A DNA stretch of 64,000 bases from Kibdelosporangium sp. MJ126-NF4 (GTDB lineage Bacteria > Actinomycetota > Actinomycetes > Mycobacteriales > Pseudonocardiaceae), in NCBI RefSeq assembly GCF_000826545.1, contig NZ_CDME01000004.1, forward strand, positions 62,001 to 126,000, given 5' to 3'. The notes below the pieces were generated by a model. It saw only the letters and a list, made by a program, of their open reading frames with translations, did not search any database and was not told the DNA's origin. The position numbers were made by a program, and so were the translations under genes. Below, one piece after another: positions 44,077 to 53,134 of the stretch (within the stretch, counting starts at the first letter, position 1; every line of letters begins with the position of its first letter).

Positions 44077-44906
44077 GTCGCGTCCGGGTGGGCACGGGCC
44101 ACGCTCTGCATCTCGGCCAGCAACGGCTCCAGGTGCTCGGTGTGCGCGCCTGGAGCCGGGACCTCGTTGAGGTGTGGCTGTTTGAGCGCGCCAGCCGTGA
44201 TGACCTGCGCCATCACGCCGTCGAACTCCGCGCGCAGTGCTGTGTCGCCGTCGAACAGCTCGTCGACGTACGGCCACACGGCGTCGAGCCCGGCCTGCAT
44301 CCGCTCGTGGGACAGGTCCGTGCCGTCGCCGAGTCGCACGACCCAGCGGGCCGCGTAGTCGCGGTGGTAGGCCAACTCCTTGATGCCCTTGGCCGCGATG
44401 GCCGTGAGGACCTGGTCGGGTGAGTCGGCCAGGCGTTGGAAGACCGCCAGCCGCCAGGTGCTGAACACCAGCAGCCGGGCCATCAGGAACGCGAAGTCCC
44501 CGCCGCCCAGCTCGACCAGCCGCACGTTGTGGAAGTCCGCCGCGTCGCGGAAGAACGCCAGCGAATCCTCATCGGACTGGTCGGTCACCGGCACCAGCGC
44601 CGGATCCGCCTTGGCCGCGCGGGCCAGCAGCAGCCGGGCCTGGCCGAGCAGGTCGAGGCCGATGTTGGCCAGCGCGACCTCGTCCTCCAGCTCCGGCGCC
44701 GCGGCGCACCACTCCTGCAGCCGGTGCGACATGATCAGCGCGTCGTCACCGAGCCACAGGCACGAGCGGGCCAGCTCGGCGGCGTCCACTCCGGACGGAA
44801 CGGTCGTGTCCAGTCCCGCGAGCGGATCCGTGAACCCGGTGCCGAACGCCCAGCGGGTGTCGTTCTCTTCAGTAAGCGCCTCGTAGGCGTTGTCAAAGGA
44901 CATCAC
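44070..44906 (-). CDS. paaC: Phenylacetyl-CoA epoxidase structural subunit C
   Basis: Helical scaffold subunit that pairs with PaaA. 278 residues, with LARSCLWLGDDALIMSHRLQEWC, ALANIGLDLLGQARLLL and KELAYHRDYAARWVVRLGDGT as in PaaC proteins. Follows paaB by four bases. Confidence 0.95.
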   Translation of the reverse strand: MMSFDNAYEALTEENDTRWAFGTGFTDPLAGLDTTVPSGVDAAELARSCLWLGDDALIMSHRLQEWCAAAPELEDEVALANIGLDLLGQARLLLARAAKADPALVPVTDQSDEDSLAFFRDAADFHNVRLVELGGGDFAFLMARLLVFSTWRLAVFQRLADSPDQVLTAIAAKGIKELAYHRDYAARWVVRLGDGTDLSHERMQAGLDAVWPYVDELFDGDTALRAEFDGVMAQVITAGALKQPHLNEVPAPGAHTEHLEPLLAEMQSVARAHPDATW

Positions 44907-44910
44907 GCGC

Positions 44911-45192
44911 TCACATGTGGGGGACGTCGTCGGGGATGTCGTAGAACGTGGGGTGCCGGTAGACCTTGTCCCCGCTGGGTGCGAAGAACGGGTCCTTCTC
45001 GTCCGGGCTGGAAGCCGTTATGTAGCTGGCCTTCACAACCCAGATACTGACGCCCTCGTTACGACGGGTGTACAGGTCGCGGGCGTTGCGCACGGCCATC
45101 TCGTCGTCGGCGGCGTGCAATGAGCCGACGTGGACGTGGTTGAGGCCGCGCTTGCCGCGCACGAAGACCTCGTACAGGGGCCAGTCGCTCAT
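44911..45192 (-). CDS. paaB: Phenylacetyl-CoA epoxidase subunit B
   Basis: 93-residue subunit with [20 protein letters not shown] and [17 protein letters not shown], typical of PaaB. ATGA overlap with paaA. Confidence 0.95.
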   Translation of the reverse strand: MSDWPLYEVFVRGKRGLNHVHVGSLHAADDEMAVRNARDLYTRRNEGVSIWVVKASYITASSPDEKDPFFAPSGDKVYRHPTFYDIPDDVPHM

Positions 45193-46121
45193 GCCACAGC
45201 CTCCTTGCGTTGCTTCGCCGCGTACGCGGCCGCCGCGTCACGCACCCACTGGCCGTCCTCGTGCGCCTTGCGGCGGCGGGTCAGGCGGATCTCGTTGCAG
45301 GGGCCGTTGCCGCTGACCACTTCCTTGAAGTGCGCCCAGTCGATCTCACCGAAGTCGTGGTGGCCGCGTTCGGCGTTCCATTTCAGGTCCGGGTCGGGCA
45401 GGGTGACGCCGAGTTTCTCGGCCTGCGGCACGCTCATGTCCACGAACCGCTGCCGCAGCTCGTCGTTGGTGTGCCGCTTGACCTTCCACGCCATGGACTG
45501 CGCGGTGTTGGTCGATTCCGCGTCCGGCGGGCCGAACATCATCAGCGACGGCCACCACCAGCGGTCGGTTGCGTCCTGCACCATGTCGCGCTGCGCCTGC
45601 GTGCCGCTCATCATCGTCATCAGCAGCTCGTAGCCCTGGCGCTGGTGGAACGACTCCTCCTTGCAGATCCGGATCATCGCCCGCGCGTACGGCCCGTACG
45701 AGCTGCGGCACAGCGGGACCTGGTTGCAGATGGCGGCGCCGTCGACGAGCCAGCCGATCACGCCGACGTCCGCGAACGTCAACGTCGGGTAGTTGAAGAT
45801 CGACGAGTATTTCTGGCGCCCCTCGATCAACCGCACGGTGAGGTCGTCGCGATCCGCGCCCAGCGTCTCGGCGGCCGAGTACAGGTAGAGCCCGTGCCCG
45901 GCCTCGTCCTGCACCTTGGCCAGCAGGATCGCCTTGCGCCGCAGAGACGGCGCCCGTGTGATCCAGTCGCCTTCCGGCTGCATGCCGATGATCTCGGAGT
46001 GGGCGTGCTGCGCGACCTGGCGGACCATCGTCCTGCGGTAGCCGTCCGGCATCCAGTCACGCGGCTCGATCCGCTGGTCGCGCGCGATCGTCGCGTCGAA
46101 CTGCTCCTCGAGGTGGTTCAC
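45189..46121 (-). CDS. paaA: Phenylacetyl-CoA epoxidase catalytic subunit A
   Basis: Diiron subunit that epoxidises phenylacetyl-CoA. 310 residues. Iron ligands sit in [19 protein letters not shown] and [32 protein letters not shown] is characteristic. ATGA overlap with paaZ. Confidence 0.96.
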   Translation of the reverse strand: MNHLEEQFDATIARDQRIEPRDWMPDGYRRTMVRQVAQHAHSEIIGMQPEGDWITRAPSLRRKAILLAKVQDEAGHGLYLYSAAETLGADRDDLTVRLIEGRQKYSSIFNYPTLTFADVGVIGWLVDGAAICNQVPLCRSSYGPYARAMIRICKEESFHQRQGYELLMTMMSGTQAQRDMVQDATDRWWWPSLMMFGPPDAESTNTAQSMAWKVKRHTNDELRQRFVDMSVPQAEKLGVTLPDPDLKWNAERGHHDFGEIDWAHFKEVVSGNGPCNEIRLTRRRKAHEDGQWVRDAAAAYAAKQRKEAVA

Positions 46122-48151
46122 GAGGACTTCTCCCGTTTTTCCACGAGGGTGAGCACGTCGTACTTGGCGACGGACTCGCCCTTCTGGTTGGTCACGTCGG
46201 CGTCCCAGCGGACTTCGCCGTACTCCTGGTCGTTTCGGGGCGTGATCTGCTTGGCGGTCAACGTGACCGTCAGCGAGTCACCGGGGAAGGTCGGGGTGAG
46301 GAACCGCAGGTTCTCCAGGCCGTAGTTGGCCAGCACCGGGCCGGGGTCCGGCTGGACGAACAAGCCCGCGGCGAAGGACACCACCAGGTAGCCGTGCGCG
46401 ACACGACCGCCGAAGAACGGGTTGGCCGCGGCGGCCTCCTCGTTCATGTGCGCATAGAACGTGTCGCCGGTGAACTCCGCGAAGTGCTCGATGTCGGCCA
46501 TGGTCACCTCACGTGGCCCGGCCACGACCGTGTCGCCGAGGCGCAGGTCTTCGAGGTGCTTGCGGAACGGGTGCTCGCCTTCGGTGCGTTCGCTGCCCGG
46601 CACCCAGCGGTTGGTGACCGCGGTGAGCACACGCGGGCTGCCCTGCACGGCGGTGCGCTGCATGTGGTGCAGCACGCCCCTGATTCCGCCCATCTCCTCA
46701 CCGCCACCGGCGCGGCCGGGACCGCCGTGCACCAGGCCGGGCAACGGTGAGCCGTGGCCGGTGTTCTCCTTGGCGTTCTCGTTGTCGGTGACGAGCAGAC
46801 GGCCGTGCCATGGCGCCAACCCGATGACAACGTCCCGCGCGAACGCGGTGTCGGCGGTGACGACCGATCCGGCGAGGCTGCCCAGGCCGCGCGCGGCGAG
46901 TTCGATGACGTGCTGTGTGTCGCGGTATGGCATGAGCGTGCTGACCGGGCCGAACGCCTCCACCTCGTGCGGCTGCGCCTGGCTCGGGTCGTCGGCCACC
47001 AGCAGGACTGGCGAGATGAACGCGCCACGCTCGGTGTCGGCGTCCACAACGGACACCTGGTCCGGGTCGCCGAACACGACCTTGCCCGCTTCCAGCAGCG
47101 CCTTCAGCGACCGGCGGACCTCCTCGCGCTGTTCGAGGCTGGCCAGCGGGCCCATCCGGACGTCCGGGTTGGCCGGGTTGCCGACGGTGATCTTGGCGAG
47201 GCGCTCGCCGGTGGCCTGCGCGACGTCGTCCAGCAGCGCGGCCGGGACGAACGCGCGCCGGATCGCGGTGCACTTCTGGCCCGCCTTGACGGTCATCTCG
47301 GTGACCAGTTGCTTGACGAACAGGTCGAACTCGGGCGTGCCGGGCGTGGCGTCGGGGCCGAGGACGGAGCAGTTCAGGGAGTCCGCTTCGGCGTTGAACC
47401 GCACCGAGCGGCGGATCACGTTCTCGTGCGCGCGCAGCCGCTGCGCGGTGGACGCCGACCCGGTGAACGACACCAGGTCCTGCTCGGTGAGGTGGTCGAG
47501 CAGGTCGCCCGCGCTGCCCGCGACCAGCTGCAACGACCCTTCGGGCAGGATCCCGGACTCGATGATCAGCTCGATCAGCCGGACCGTGAGGTACGCGGTC
47601 TGGCTCGCCGGTTTGACCAGGCTCGGCACTCCGGCGATGAACGCGGGCGCGAACTTCTCCATCGGCCCCCACACCGGGAAGTTGAACGCGTTGATCTGCA
47701 CCGCGACGCCCTGCAGCGGCGTGCAGATGTGCTGGGCGAGGAACGTGCCGCCCTTGCCGAGCGGTTCGAGGTTGCCGTCCACGTAGACCGTGTCGTTGGG
47801 CAGTTCGCGTCGGCCCTTGCTGGAGTAGCCGAACAGCGTGCCGATGCCACCGTCGATGTCGAACCTGTTGTCGCCCTTGGTGGCGCCTGTGCGGTGCGAG
47901 AGCGCGTACAGCTCGTCGCGGTGCTCCATCAGGTATGAGGCCAACACCTTGAGCAACGCGGCGCGCTGGTGGAACGTCAGCTCGCGCAGTCCCGCGCCCT
48001 TGTCGCGGCCGTAGGCCAGCGCGGCCGCCATGTCCACGCCCGCCGACGAGATCGTGGCGATCTCCTCACCGGTGACCGCGTCGTGCAGTGGCGCGCCTTC
48101 GGCGTCCGGTGTGTGCCACCGGCCGGACACATAGCTGCGCAGCGGAGCCAT
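46118..48151 (-). CDS. paaZ: Oxepin-CoA hydrolase / semialdehyde dehydrogenase
   Basis: Bifunctional ring-opening enzyme: an aldehyde dehydrogenase domain (about 1-520; [38 protein letters not shown] with the catalytic Cys) and a MaoC-type hot-dog hydratase domain (about 530-677; [28 protein letters not shown]). 677 residues, as usual. Start ATG 48151. First gene of the paa operon, next to an operator-like palindrome shared with the divergent hydratase gene. Confidence 0.95.
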   Translation of the reverse strand: MAPLRSYVSGRWHTPDAEGAPLHDAVTGEEIATISSAGVDMAAALAYGRDKGAGLRELTFHQRAALLKVLASYLMEHRDELYALSHRTGATKGDNRFDIDGGIGTLFGYSSKGRRELPNDTVYVDGNLEPLGKGGTFLAQHICTPLQGVAVQINAFNFPVWGPMEKFAPAFIAGVPSLVKPASQTAYLTVRLIELIIESGILPEGSLQLVAGSAGDLLDHLTEQDLVSFTGSASTAQRLRAHENVIRRSVRFNAEADSLNCSVLGPDATPGTPEFDLFVKQLVTEMTVKAGQKCTAIRRAFVPAALLDDVAQATGERLAKITVGNPANPDVRMGPLASLEQREEVRRSLKALLEAGKVVFGDPDQVSVVDADTERGAFISPVLLVADDPSQAQPHEVEAFGPVSTLMPYRDTQHVIELAARGLGSLAGSVVTADTAFARDVVIGLAPWHGRLLVTDNENAKENTGHGSPLPGLVHGGPGRAGGGEEMGGIRGVLHHMQRTAVQGSPRVLTAVTNRWVPGSERTEGEHPFRKHLEDLRLGDTVVAGPREVTMADIEHFAEFTGDTFYAHMNEEAAAANPFFGGRVAHGYLVVSFAAGLFVQPDPGPVLANYGLENLRFLTPTFPGDSLTVTLTAKQITPRNDQEYGEVRWDADVTNQKGESVAKYDVLTLVEKREKSS

Positions 48152-48185
48152 CCTCGTCGACCTCCATGCCGAGTCACGAGCCGAA

Positions 48186-48207
48186 TTACTAACCGTCCGT
48201 TCAGTAA
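48186..48207. promoter_or_regulatory. Probable PaaR operator (paaZ / hydratase)
   Basis: A 22-base imperfect palindrome, TTACT and AGTAA at the ends around the core ACCGTCCGTTC, lies in the 76-bp gap between paaZ and the divergent hydratase gene. The same core recurs at 51525. The TetR regulator encoded at 51953 is the likely binder. Confidence 0.7.
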
Positions 48208-48227
48208 GCATATGGTAGCTTGAAGCC

Positions 48228-48998
48228 ATGGCCGACGAAAGCGGTGTGACGCTGGTCCGTGACGGCGCAGTCGCCACGATCACCATGACGTCACCGGCAT
48301 TGACCACCCGGGCGAAGTCGGATCTGGCCGACGCGGTCGCCGAGGTCGGCAAGGACCCCGAGGTCCGCGCGGTCGTGCTGACCGGAACCGGGAAGGCCTT
48401 CAGCCTCGGCCAGGACCTCAAGGAGCACGCCCAGGCGTTGCGCGAGGACGCGGCCACCGCGCTCGACACTGTCAAGCAGCACTACAACCCGATCGTGCTC
48501 GGCCTGACGACCATGCCCAAACCGGTCATCGCGTCCATCAACGGCCTGTGCGTCGGCGCCGGGCTCGGTTTCGCGCTCGCGTGTGACCTGCGGATCGCGT
48601 CGACCAGGGCGAAGTTCGGCACCGCGTTCACCGCGATCGGCCTGTCCACCGACTCCGGACTGTCGGTCACCCTGGCCAGGGCGGTCGGCGCCGCACGCGC
48701 CAGCGAACTGGTGCTCCGCGCCGACACGTTCTCCGCCCAGGACGCACTGACCTGGGGAATCGTCGGCCAACTCGCCGAGCCGGACGACCTTGCGGACGAG
48801 ACCGCCAAGCTCGCCCAGAAGTTCGCGAGCGGCCCGACGGTCGCCTATGCCGAGGCCAAGGCGGCCATGGCCGTTTCATTGAGCCAGGCCCTGGAGGTCG
48901 AGTACGCCGGTCAGGCGCGCCTCGGCGTCACGGCGGACCACCGCAACGCCGTCGACGCTTTCCTGGCGAAAGAGACTCCGAAGTTCGAAGGACGCTAG
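48228..48998 (+). CDS. paaG: Enoyl-CoA hydratase/isomerase, phenylacetate type
   Basis: 256-residue crotonase-fold protein. The oxyanion-hole segments are [11 protein letters not shown] and [17 protein letters not shown], followed by [11 protein letters not shown]. Position in the paa cluster and the Asp-containing active-site loop fit PaaG-like epoxyphenylacetyl-CoA isomerase, although PaaB/PaaF-type hydratase activity cannot be excluded. Confidence 0.8.
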   Translation: MADESGVTLVRDGAVATITMTSPALTTRAKSDLADAVAEVGKDPEVRAVVLTGTGKAFSLGQDLKEHAQALREDAATALDTVKQHYNPIVLGLTTMPKPVIASINGLCVGAGLGFALACDLRIASTRAKFGTAFTAIGLSTDSGLSVTLARAVGAARASELVLRADTFSAQDALTWGIVGQLAEPDDLADETAKLAQKFASGPTVAYAEAKAAMAVSLSQALEVEYAGQARLGVTADHRNAVDAFLAKETPKFEGR

Positions 48999-49011
48999 CC
49001 CGCCACCTGAC

Positions 49012-49042
49012 TTGACCCTCACGTCGCGTGAGGCTCGAAGGT
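49012..49042 (+). promoter_or_regulatory. MerR/TipA-type promoter
   Basis: A -35-like TTGACC (49012-49017) is followed by the inverted repeat CCTCACG-TCG-CGTGAGG (49017-49033), the layout of MerR-family promoters and similar in detail to the tipA promoter of Streptomyces. The -10 is not clear; a 19-base spacer would put it at 49037-49042 and the transcript start close to the GTG at 49050. Confidence 0.65.
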
Positions 49043-49049
49043 GGGGTTC

Positions 49050-49127
49050 GTGAGTGACTACTACAACGCGTTTGAGATGAGCCCCGTGCCCGTTCCCGGG
49101 CCGGACGCGGTGGCGCCGGAGCTGTAG
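49050..49127 (+). CDS. 25-residue peptide between TipA-type promoter and regulator
   Basis: GTG 49050 follows GAAGG by eight bases and opens a 25-codon frame ending TAG at 49127, eight bases before the MerR gene. The peptide has an acidic/aromatic lead, MSDYYNAFEMS, then PVPVPGPDAVAPEL. It is the first thing transcribed from the MerR-type promoter. It could be a leader peptide, a small ribosomal peptide precursor, or chance; the ribosome site and tight fit between promoter and regulator argue for translation. Confidence 0.5.
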   Translation: MSDYYNAFEMSPVPVPGPDAVAPEL

Positions 49128-49135
49128 CGGCGACA

Positions 49136-49948
49136 ATGAGGAGCATGCGTGATACCGCTGACGTCGATGGTCTGACCGTCGGTGAGGTCTCGACGTGTCT
49201 GGGCGTGACGGTCCGCGCGTTGCACCACTGGGATGAGATCGGCCTGGCGCGGCCGTCGCTGCGCACGGCTGCCGGATACCGGCTCTACACCTCCGGTGAT
49301 CTGGAACGCCTGCACCGCGTCGTCGTCTACCGCGAGATCGGTGTCGGCCTGGACAGGATCCGGGCCATCCTGGACGACTCGACCGAGGACGTGCCCGACG
49401 CGCTGCGCGCGCAGCGCACCCAGGTCGCTGAACGGATCGACCGCCTCCAGCAGCTCAGCACCGGACTGGATCGGATGATCGACGCCCACGAGCGCGGCCT
49501 GCTGCTGACCGTCGAGCAACAGGCCTCGATCTTCGGCCCCGAGTGGAACCCGGACTGGCCCGCCCAAGCCCGTCAGCGCTACGGCGACACGGCGCAGTGG
49601 TCGCAGTACGCCGAACGCTCAGCCTCTCGCGGTCCGGAGGAATGGCAGGCCATCGCCGACGCCGTCACCGACCTCGACCGCGCACTCAGCGATGCGATGG
49701 ACGCCGGTGTCACGCCTGGTAGCCCGGAAGCGAATCACCTCGTCGACCAGCATCGTGAGGTGTTTTCCTCGTACTTTCCGCTCACCAGGCAGATGCAGGT
49801 CTGTCTCGGCCGCATGTTCGAGGCCGACCCGGCATACGCCGCCCACTACGACGGCATCCGCTCCGGCCTCGCCCCGTGGTTCCGGCGGATCATCGACGCC
49901 AGCGCACGCGCCCACGGCATCGATCCCGACACCGCGACCTGGCAGTAG
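49136..49948 (+). CDS. MerR-family regulator with TipAS-like domain
   Basis: 270 residues. MerR helix-turn-helix (TVGEVSTCLGVTVRALHHWDE, AGYRLYTSGDLERLHRV), a coiled dimer helix to about 115, then a TipAS antibiotic-recognition domain (IFGPEWNPDWPAQARQRYGD, WQAIADAVTDLDRALSDAMD, VDQHREVFSSYFPL). TipA proteins bind thiopeptide-type antibiotics and activate their own promoter. The promoter with the matching palindrome lies about 100 bp upstream. ATG 49145 is an alternative start. Confidence 0.9.
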   Translation: MRSMRDTADVDGLTVGEVSTCLGVTVRALHHWDEIGLARPSLRTAAGYRLYTSGDLERLHRVVVYREIGVGLDRIRAILDDSTEDVPDALRAQRTQVAERIDRLQQLSTGLDRMIDAHERGLLLTVEQQASIFGPEWNPDWPAQARQRYGDTAQWSQYAERSASRGPEEWQAIADAVTDLDRALSDAMDAGVTPGSPEANHLVDQHREVFSSYFPLTRQMQVCLGRMFEADPAYAAHYDGIRSGLAPWFRRIIDASARAHGIDPDTATWQ

Positions 49949-49953
49949 CCGGC

Positions 49954-50277
49954 CTAGGGACGGCGGAAGGTGTGCGTTCGGGCGTCGATCCAGTGCCCGC
50001 CCTGCTTCGGGTCGACCATCGGGTCGGCCCAGTAGACGCGGACACTGTCCGGCCGAACCTCCTGCAGCCACACATCGCGCCACTGGCCGTCGTAGTCGAC
50101 CTGCCAGCGGCCCATGAGCGACGACAGCCCGATGTTCCGGACTGTCCGCTCGGCCTCATCGAAGGTCGTCGGATCGCCCAGCGCGGCGTTGAAGATGGTG
50201 ATGGGCTGCCAGTGGTCGCCCACAGGCGCCACATAGCCCATGAGCTCGTTGTCCTCGTCGCGCCGGATGGTGTGCAC
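49954..50277 (-). CDS. Conserved hypothetical protein
   Basis: 107 residues from GTG 50277 (AAAGGA just upstream). Trp-rich with DHWQPITIFNAALGDP, LMGRWQVDYDGQWRDVWLQE and RVYWADP. No known family recognised. Convergent with the MerR regulator. A longer frame upstream overlaps the thiolase region and is not supported. Confidence 0.6.
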   Translation of the reverse strand: MHTIRRDEDNELMGYVAPVGDHWQPITIFNAALGDPTTFDEAERTVRNIGLSSLMGRWQVDYDGQWRDVWLQEVRPDSVRVYWADPMVDPKQGGHWIDARTHTFRRP

Positions 50278-50317
50278 GAGTCCTTTGTATCCGGCGCGAC
50301 TGTGAAGCGCTTCTGAA

Positions 50318-51511
50318 TTACGGCCGCTCGAACGCGACCGTGACGCCCTGGCCGACGCCGACACACAACGTGGCGATGCCGCGGGCGCTGTTCTCGCGTT
50401 CCATCCGGCCCAGCAGAGTGACCACCAGGCGGGCGCCGGAACAGCCGAGGGGGTGGCCCAGTGCGATGGCCCCACCGTCCGCGTTGACGCGCTCCTCGTC
50501 CAGCTTGAGCCGACGGATCACCGCCAGGCTCTGCGCGGCGAACGCCTCGTTCAACTCGACGGTCAGGTCGTCACGCTGCCAGCCCGTTCGCGTGAGCACC
50601 GTCTCCGTCGCGGGTACCGGGCCCAGGCCCATGATGTGTGGCTCGACACCCGCGCTCGCACTGGCGACAACCCGCGCGCGGGGGTTGAGCCCGAGGCGCT
50701 CGACAGCGGCCTCGCTCGCGAGTACCAGCGCTGCGGCGCCGTCGGACAGCGGAGACGACGATCCGGCCGTCACGATGCCGTCCTTGCGGAAGATGGTCTT
50801 GAGCTGGCCGAGCTTCTCGATCGTGGTGCTGCGGCGCGGCCCCTCATCGACGGTCACGGTGCCGTCTTCTTTTTTGGTCACATCTTTCACCGGCACCGGA
50901 ACGATCTCGGGCTCGAACCGGCCCGCGTCGATGGCGGCAATGGCACGCGTGTGGCTGCGCAACGCGAACGCGTCGGAGTCCGCGCGGGTGATGCCGTCCA
51001 GAGTGGCCACTTCCTCGGCCGTCTCGCCCATGGACAGCGTGGTCTTGCCCTCGAACCTCGGGTTGGTGAACCGCCAGCCCAACGACGTGTCGACGACCTC
51101 GCCGGGCTTGGCCCACGGTGTACCGGGCTTGGCCATCACCCACGGCGCGCGCGTCATCGACTCGACACCGCCTGCCACAACGATGTCCGCGTCGCCGGAC
51201 CTGATCGCCTGCGCGGCGGCCGCGACGGCCGTCAAACCGCTGGCGCACAAGCGGTTCACGGTATATCCCGGGACCGCGTGAGGCAGGCCACCCAACAGCA
51301 CCGCCATCCTGGCGACGTTGCGGTTGTCCTCGCCGGACTGGTTGGCCGCGCCGAGGATCACCTCGTCGATCTGGTCGGCCGCCACCCCCGCCCGGCGCAC
51401 GGCTTCGGCCACCACGAGGGCGGCGAGATCATCCGGCCGCACCCCGGCGAGCACGCCGCCGTACCGGCCCTGCGCTGTTCGGACACCGTCAACAACGAAC
51501 GCCTCAGCCAT
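50318..51511 (-). CDS. paaJ: Acetyl-CoA acyltransferase, beta-ketoadipyl-CoA thiolase type
   Basis: 397-residue thiolase. Nucleophilic Cys in VNRLCASGLTAV, GGVESMTRAPWVM, and the catalytic GGAIALGHPLGCSGAR. In this cluster the expected role is thiolysis of 3-oxoadipyl-CoA and its dehydro form. Start ATG 51511; a few in-frame codons upstream run into the operator. Confidence 0.88.
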   Translation of the reverse strand: MAEAFVVDGVRTAQGRYGGVLAGVRPDDLAALVVAEAVRRAGVAADQIDEVILGAANQSGEDNRNVARMAVLLGGLPHAVPGYTVNRLCASGLTAVAAAAQAIRSGDADIVVAGGVESMTRAPWVMAKPGTPWAKPGEVVDTSLGWRFTNPRFEGKTTLSMGETAEEVATLDGITRADSDAFALRSHTRAIAAIDAGRFEPEIVPVPVKDVTKKEDGTVTVDEGPRRSTTIEKLGQLKTIFRKDGIVTAGSSSPLSDGAAALVLASEAAVERLGLNPRARVVASASAGVEPHIMGLGPVPATETVLTRTGWQRDDLTVELNEAFAAQSLAVIRRLKLDEERVNADGGAIALGHPLGCSGARLVVTLLGRMERENSARGIATLCVGVGQGVTVAFERP

Positions 51512-51524
51512 ACCGGCTATTATC

Positions 51525-51540
51525 AACCGTCCATTCGGTC
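51525..51540. promoter_or_regulatory. Probable PaaR operator (thiolase / paaI)
   Basis: AACCGTCCATTCGGTC shares the core ACCGTCC-TTC-GT with the palindrome at 48186. It lies between the divergent thiolase and thioesterase genes, 14 bases from the thiolase start. Confidence 0.65.
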
Positions 51541-51563
51541 AGTTGGCAAGGGTGGTGAATCCG

Positions 51564-51956
51564 GTGTCACAGAATGCGGCGCACGACATGTTCGAGGCCG
51601 ACACGGCGTCGAAGGCACTGGGCATCGAGCTGATCGAAGCAGCGGACGGCCGCGCTGTCACCAGGATGCGGGTCACAGAGCAGATGGTGAACGGCCATGA
51701 CATCGCCCACGGCGGCTACGTTTTCCTGCTCGCCGACACGACTTTCGCCCTCGCGTGCAACAGCCGCGGACCGGTCACCGTGGCCGCGGGCGCCGATATC
51801 ACGTTCGTCACGTCGGCGCGGGCGGGCGATGTTCTCATAGCGCACGCCGAGGAAAGGACGCGCTACGGCCGCAGCGGGATTTACGACGTGACGGTCAAGC
51901 GCGTCGGCGAAGTGGTCGCCGAGTTCCGCGGCCGCAGCCGGGTGATCACCCGATGA
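51564..51956 (+). CDS. paaI: Hydroxyphenylacetyl-CoA thioesterase
   Basis: 130-residue hot-dog thioesterase: AAHDMFEADTASKALGI, NGHDIAHGGYVFLLADTTFALACNS with the active-site Asp, and GRSGIYDVTVKR. Rescues CoA from dead-end intermediates of the phenylacetate pathway. GTG 51564 fits PaaI amino ends; GTG 51555 is also possible. ATGA overlap with the TetR gene. Confidence 0.92.
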   Translation: MSQNAAHDMFEADTASKALGIELIEAADGRAVTRMRVTEQMVNGHDIAHGGYVFLLADTTFALACNSRGPVTVAAGADITFVTSARAGDVLIAHAEERTRYGRSGIYDVTVKRVGEVVAEFRGRSRVITR

Positions 51957-52537
51957 CCCGGCGAGGGCGTCCCGGATATGACCTCGAATCGTTGCTCGCG
52001 GTCGCGGCCAAACTGTTCAACGAACGCGGGTACGAGGCCACCAGCATGGAGGAGCTGTCCCGCAAACTGGGAATCACCAAATCCGCGATCTACTACCACG
52101 TCGCCAGCAAGGACGAACTACTCCGACTGGCCGTGGGCCGGGCGCTCGACGGCTTGTTCGCCGTGGCCGAGGAGGCCGGGAAACTCGACGGTCCCGCCAT
52201 CGACCGGCTGGAATTCCTGGTCCGGGGCAGTATCAAGGTGCTCATCGACCGATTGCCGTTCGTCACGCTGCTGCTGCGCGTGCGGGGGAACACCAAGGTG
52301 GAACGCGCCGCGCTGACCCGCAGGCGCGAATTCGACCATCTGGTGACCGAACTGGTGAAACAGGCCGAGGCCGAAGGCGACGTGCGACCGGACATCGACC
52401 CGTCGGTGACGGCCCGGCTGCTGTTCGGAACCGTCAACTCACTGATCGAGTGGTACCGCCCACGGGGTGGGCTCGGCGACGGGGAGCTGGCCGACGCGGT
52501 CTGCGCGATCACCTTCGACGGCCTACGGACCCGCTAG
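51953..52537 (+). CDS. paaR: TetR-family regulator, probable PaaR
   Basis: 194 residues. TetR helix-turn-helix at 10-55: AAKLFNERGYEATSMEELSR, LGITKSAIYYHVASKDEL. The remaining domain has the KstR2/PaaR-like layout. Start ATG 51953 overlaps the paaI stop. Its location and the two matching operator sites suggest it represses the paa operons until phenylacetyl-CoA appears. Confidence 0.82.
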   Translation: MTRRGRPGYDLESLLAVAAKLFNERGYEATSMEELSRKLGITKSAIYYHVASKDELLRLAVGRALDGLFAVAEEAGKLDGPAIDRLEFLVRGSIKVLIDRLPFVTLLLRVRGNTKVERAALTRRREFDHLVTELVKQAEAEGDVRPDIDPSVTARLLFGTVNSLIEWYRPRGGLGDGELADAVCAITFDGLRTR

Positions 52538-52570
52538 CGGAAACCGGGCCGGAATGCCCTCGCGGCAGGC

Positions 52571-52602
52571 CTGGAAGTGGCTCTCCCCATGGCCACTTCC
52601 AG
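52571..52602. terminator. Hairpin between paaR and lsr2
   Basis: Perfect eleven-base inverted repeat CTGGAAGTGGC (52571-52581) with GCCACTTCCAG (52592-52602), ten-base loop, between convergent genes. Confidence 0.8.
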
Positions 52603-52610
52603 TGCATGCG

Positions 52611-52997
52611 TCACGACGAGAATGCCGGCTCAGCCTTCTTCTTGCCCTTGCCGGTGTGTGCGGCTTCGAAAGCCTCGATGACGTTGGCCGGAATGCGACC
52701 GCGGTCGGACAGCTCGAAGCCGTTCTGCCGAGCCCAGTCCCTGATGGCCTTGGTCTGTTCCCGACTCGCGGGCGAACCGGCGCGCTTGACCGGCGCGGAG
52801 CCGCGCTTGACGCGACCACCGGTGCGACGGGCGGAGTTCACGAACTCCTCGAGACCGGAACGCAGCTTCTCCGCGTTGGCCTCAGTGAGGTCGATCTCGT
52901 AGCTCACGCCATCGAGTGCGAAGCTCACGGTGCTGATGTCGTCGGCGGCGGTGCCGTCGAGGTCATCAACCAACTGGACGGTGACCCTCTGAGCCAT
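52611..52997 (-). CDS. lsr2: Lsr2-family nucleoid-associated protein
   Basis: 128-residue bridging DNA-binding protein. Amino dimer domain ([29 protein letters not shown]) and carboxyl AT-hook-like domain with [20 protein letters not shown], whose RGR contacts the minor groove. Silences foreign, AT-rich DNA in actinobacteria. Monocistronic. Confidence 0.96.
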   Translation of the reverse strand: MAQRVTVQLVDDLDGTAADDISTVSFALDGVSYEIDLTEANAEKLRSGLEEFVNSARRTGGRVKRGSAPVKRAGSPASREQTKAIRDWARQNGFELSDRGRIPANVIEAFEAAHTGKGKKKAEPAFSS

Positions 52998-53134
52998 TAA
53001 AGGTTACCTCGATTTGCGACAGTGGTGACAATGGGTAACTCCCGCCGAGCGGAATCTACCCGCGGGGAGTTACGAGAGACTATAGTTTGTCAGTACCCAC
53101 ACTTCGCAACTACCGGTGTTCCGGGCGTGGCGCA

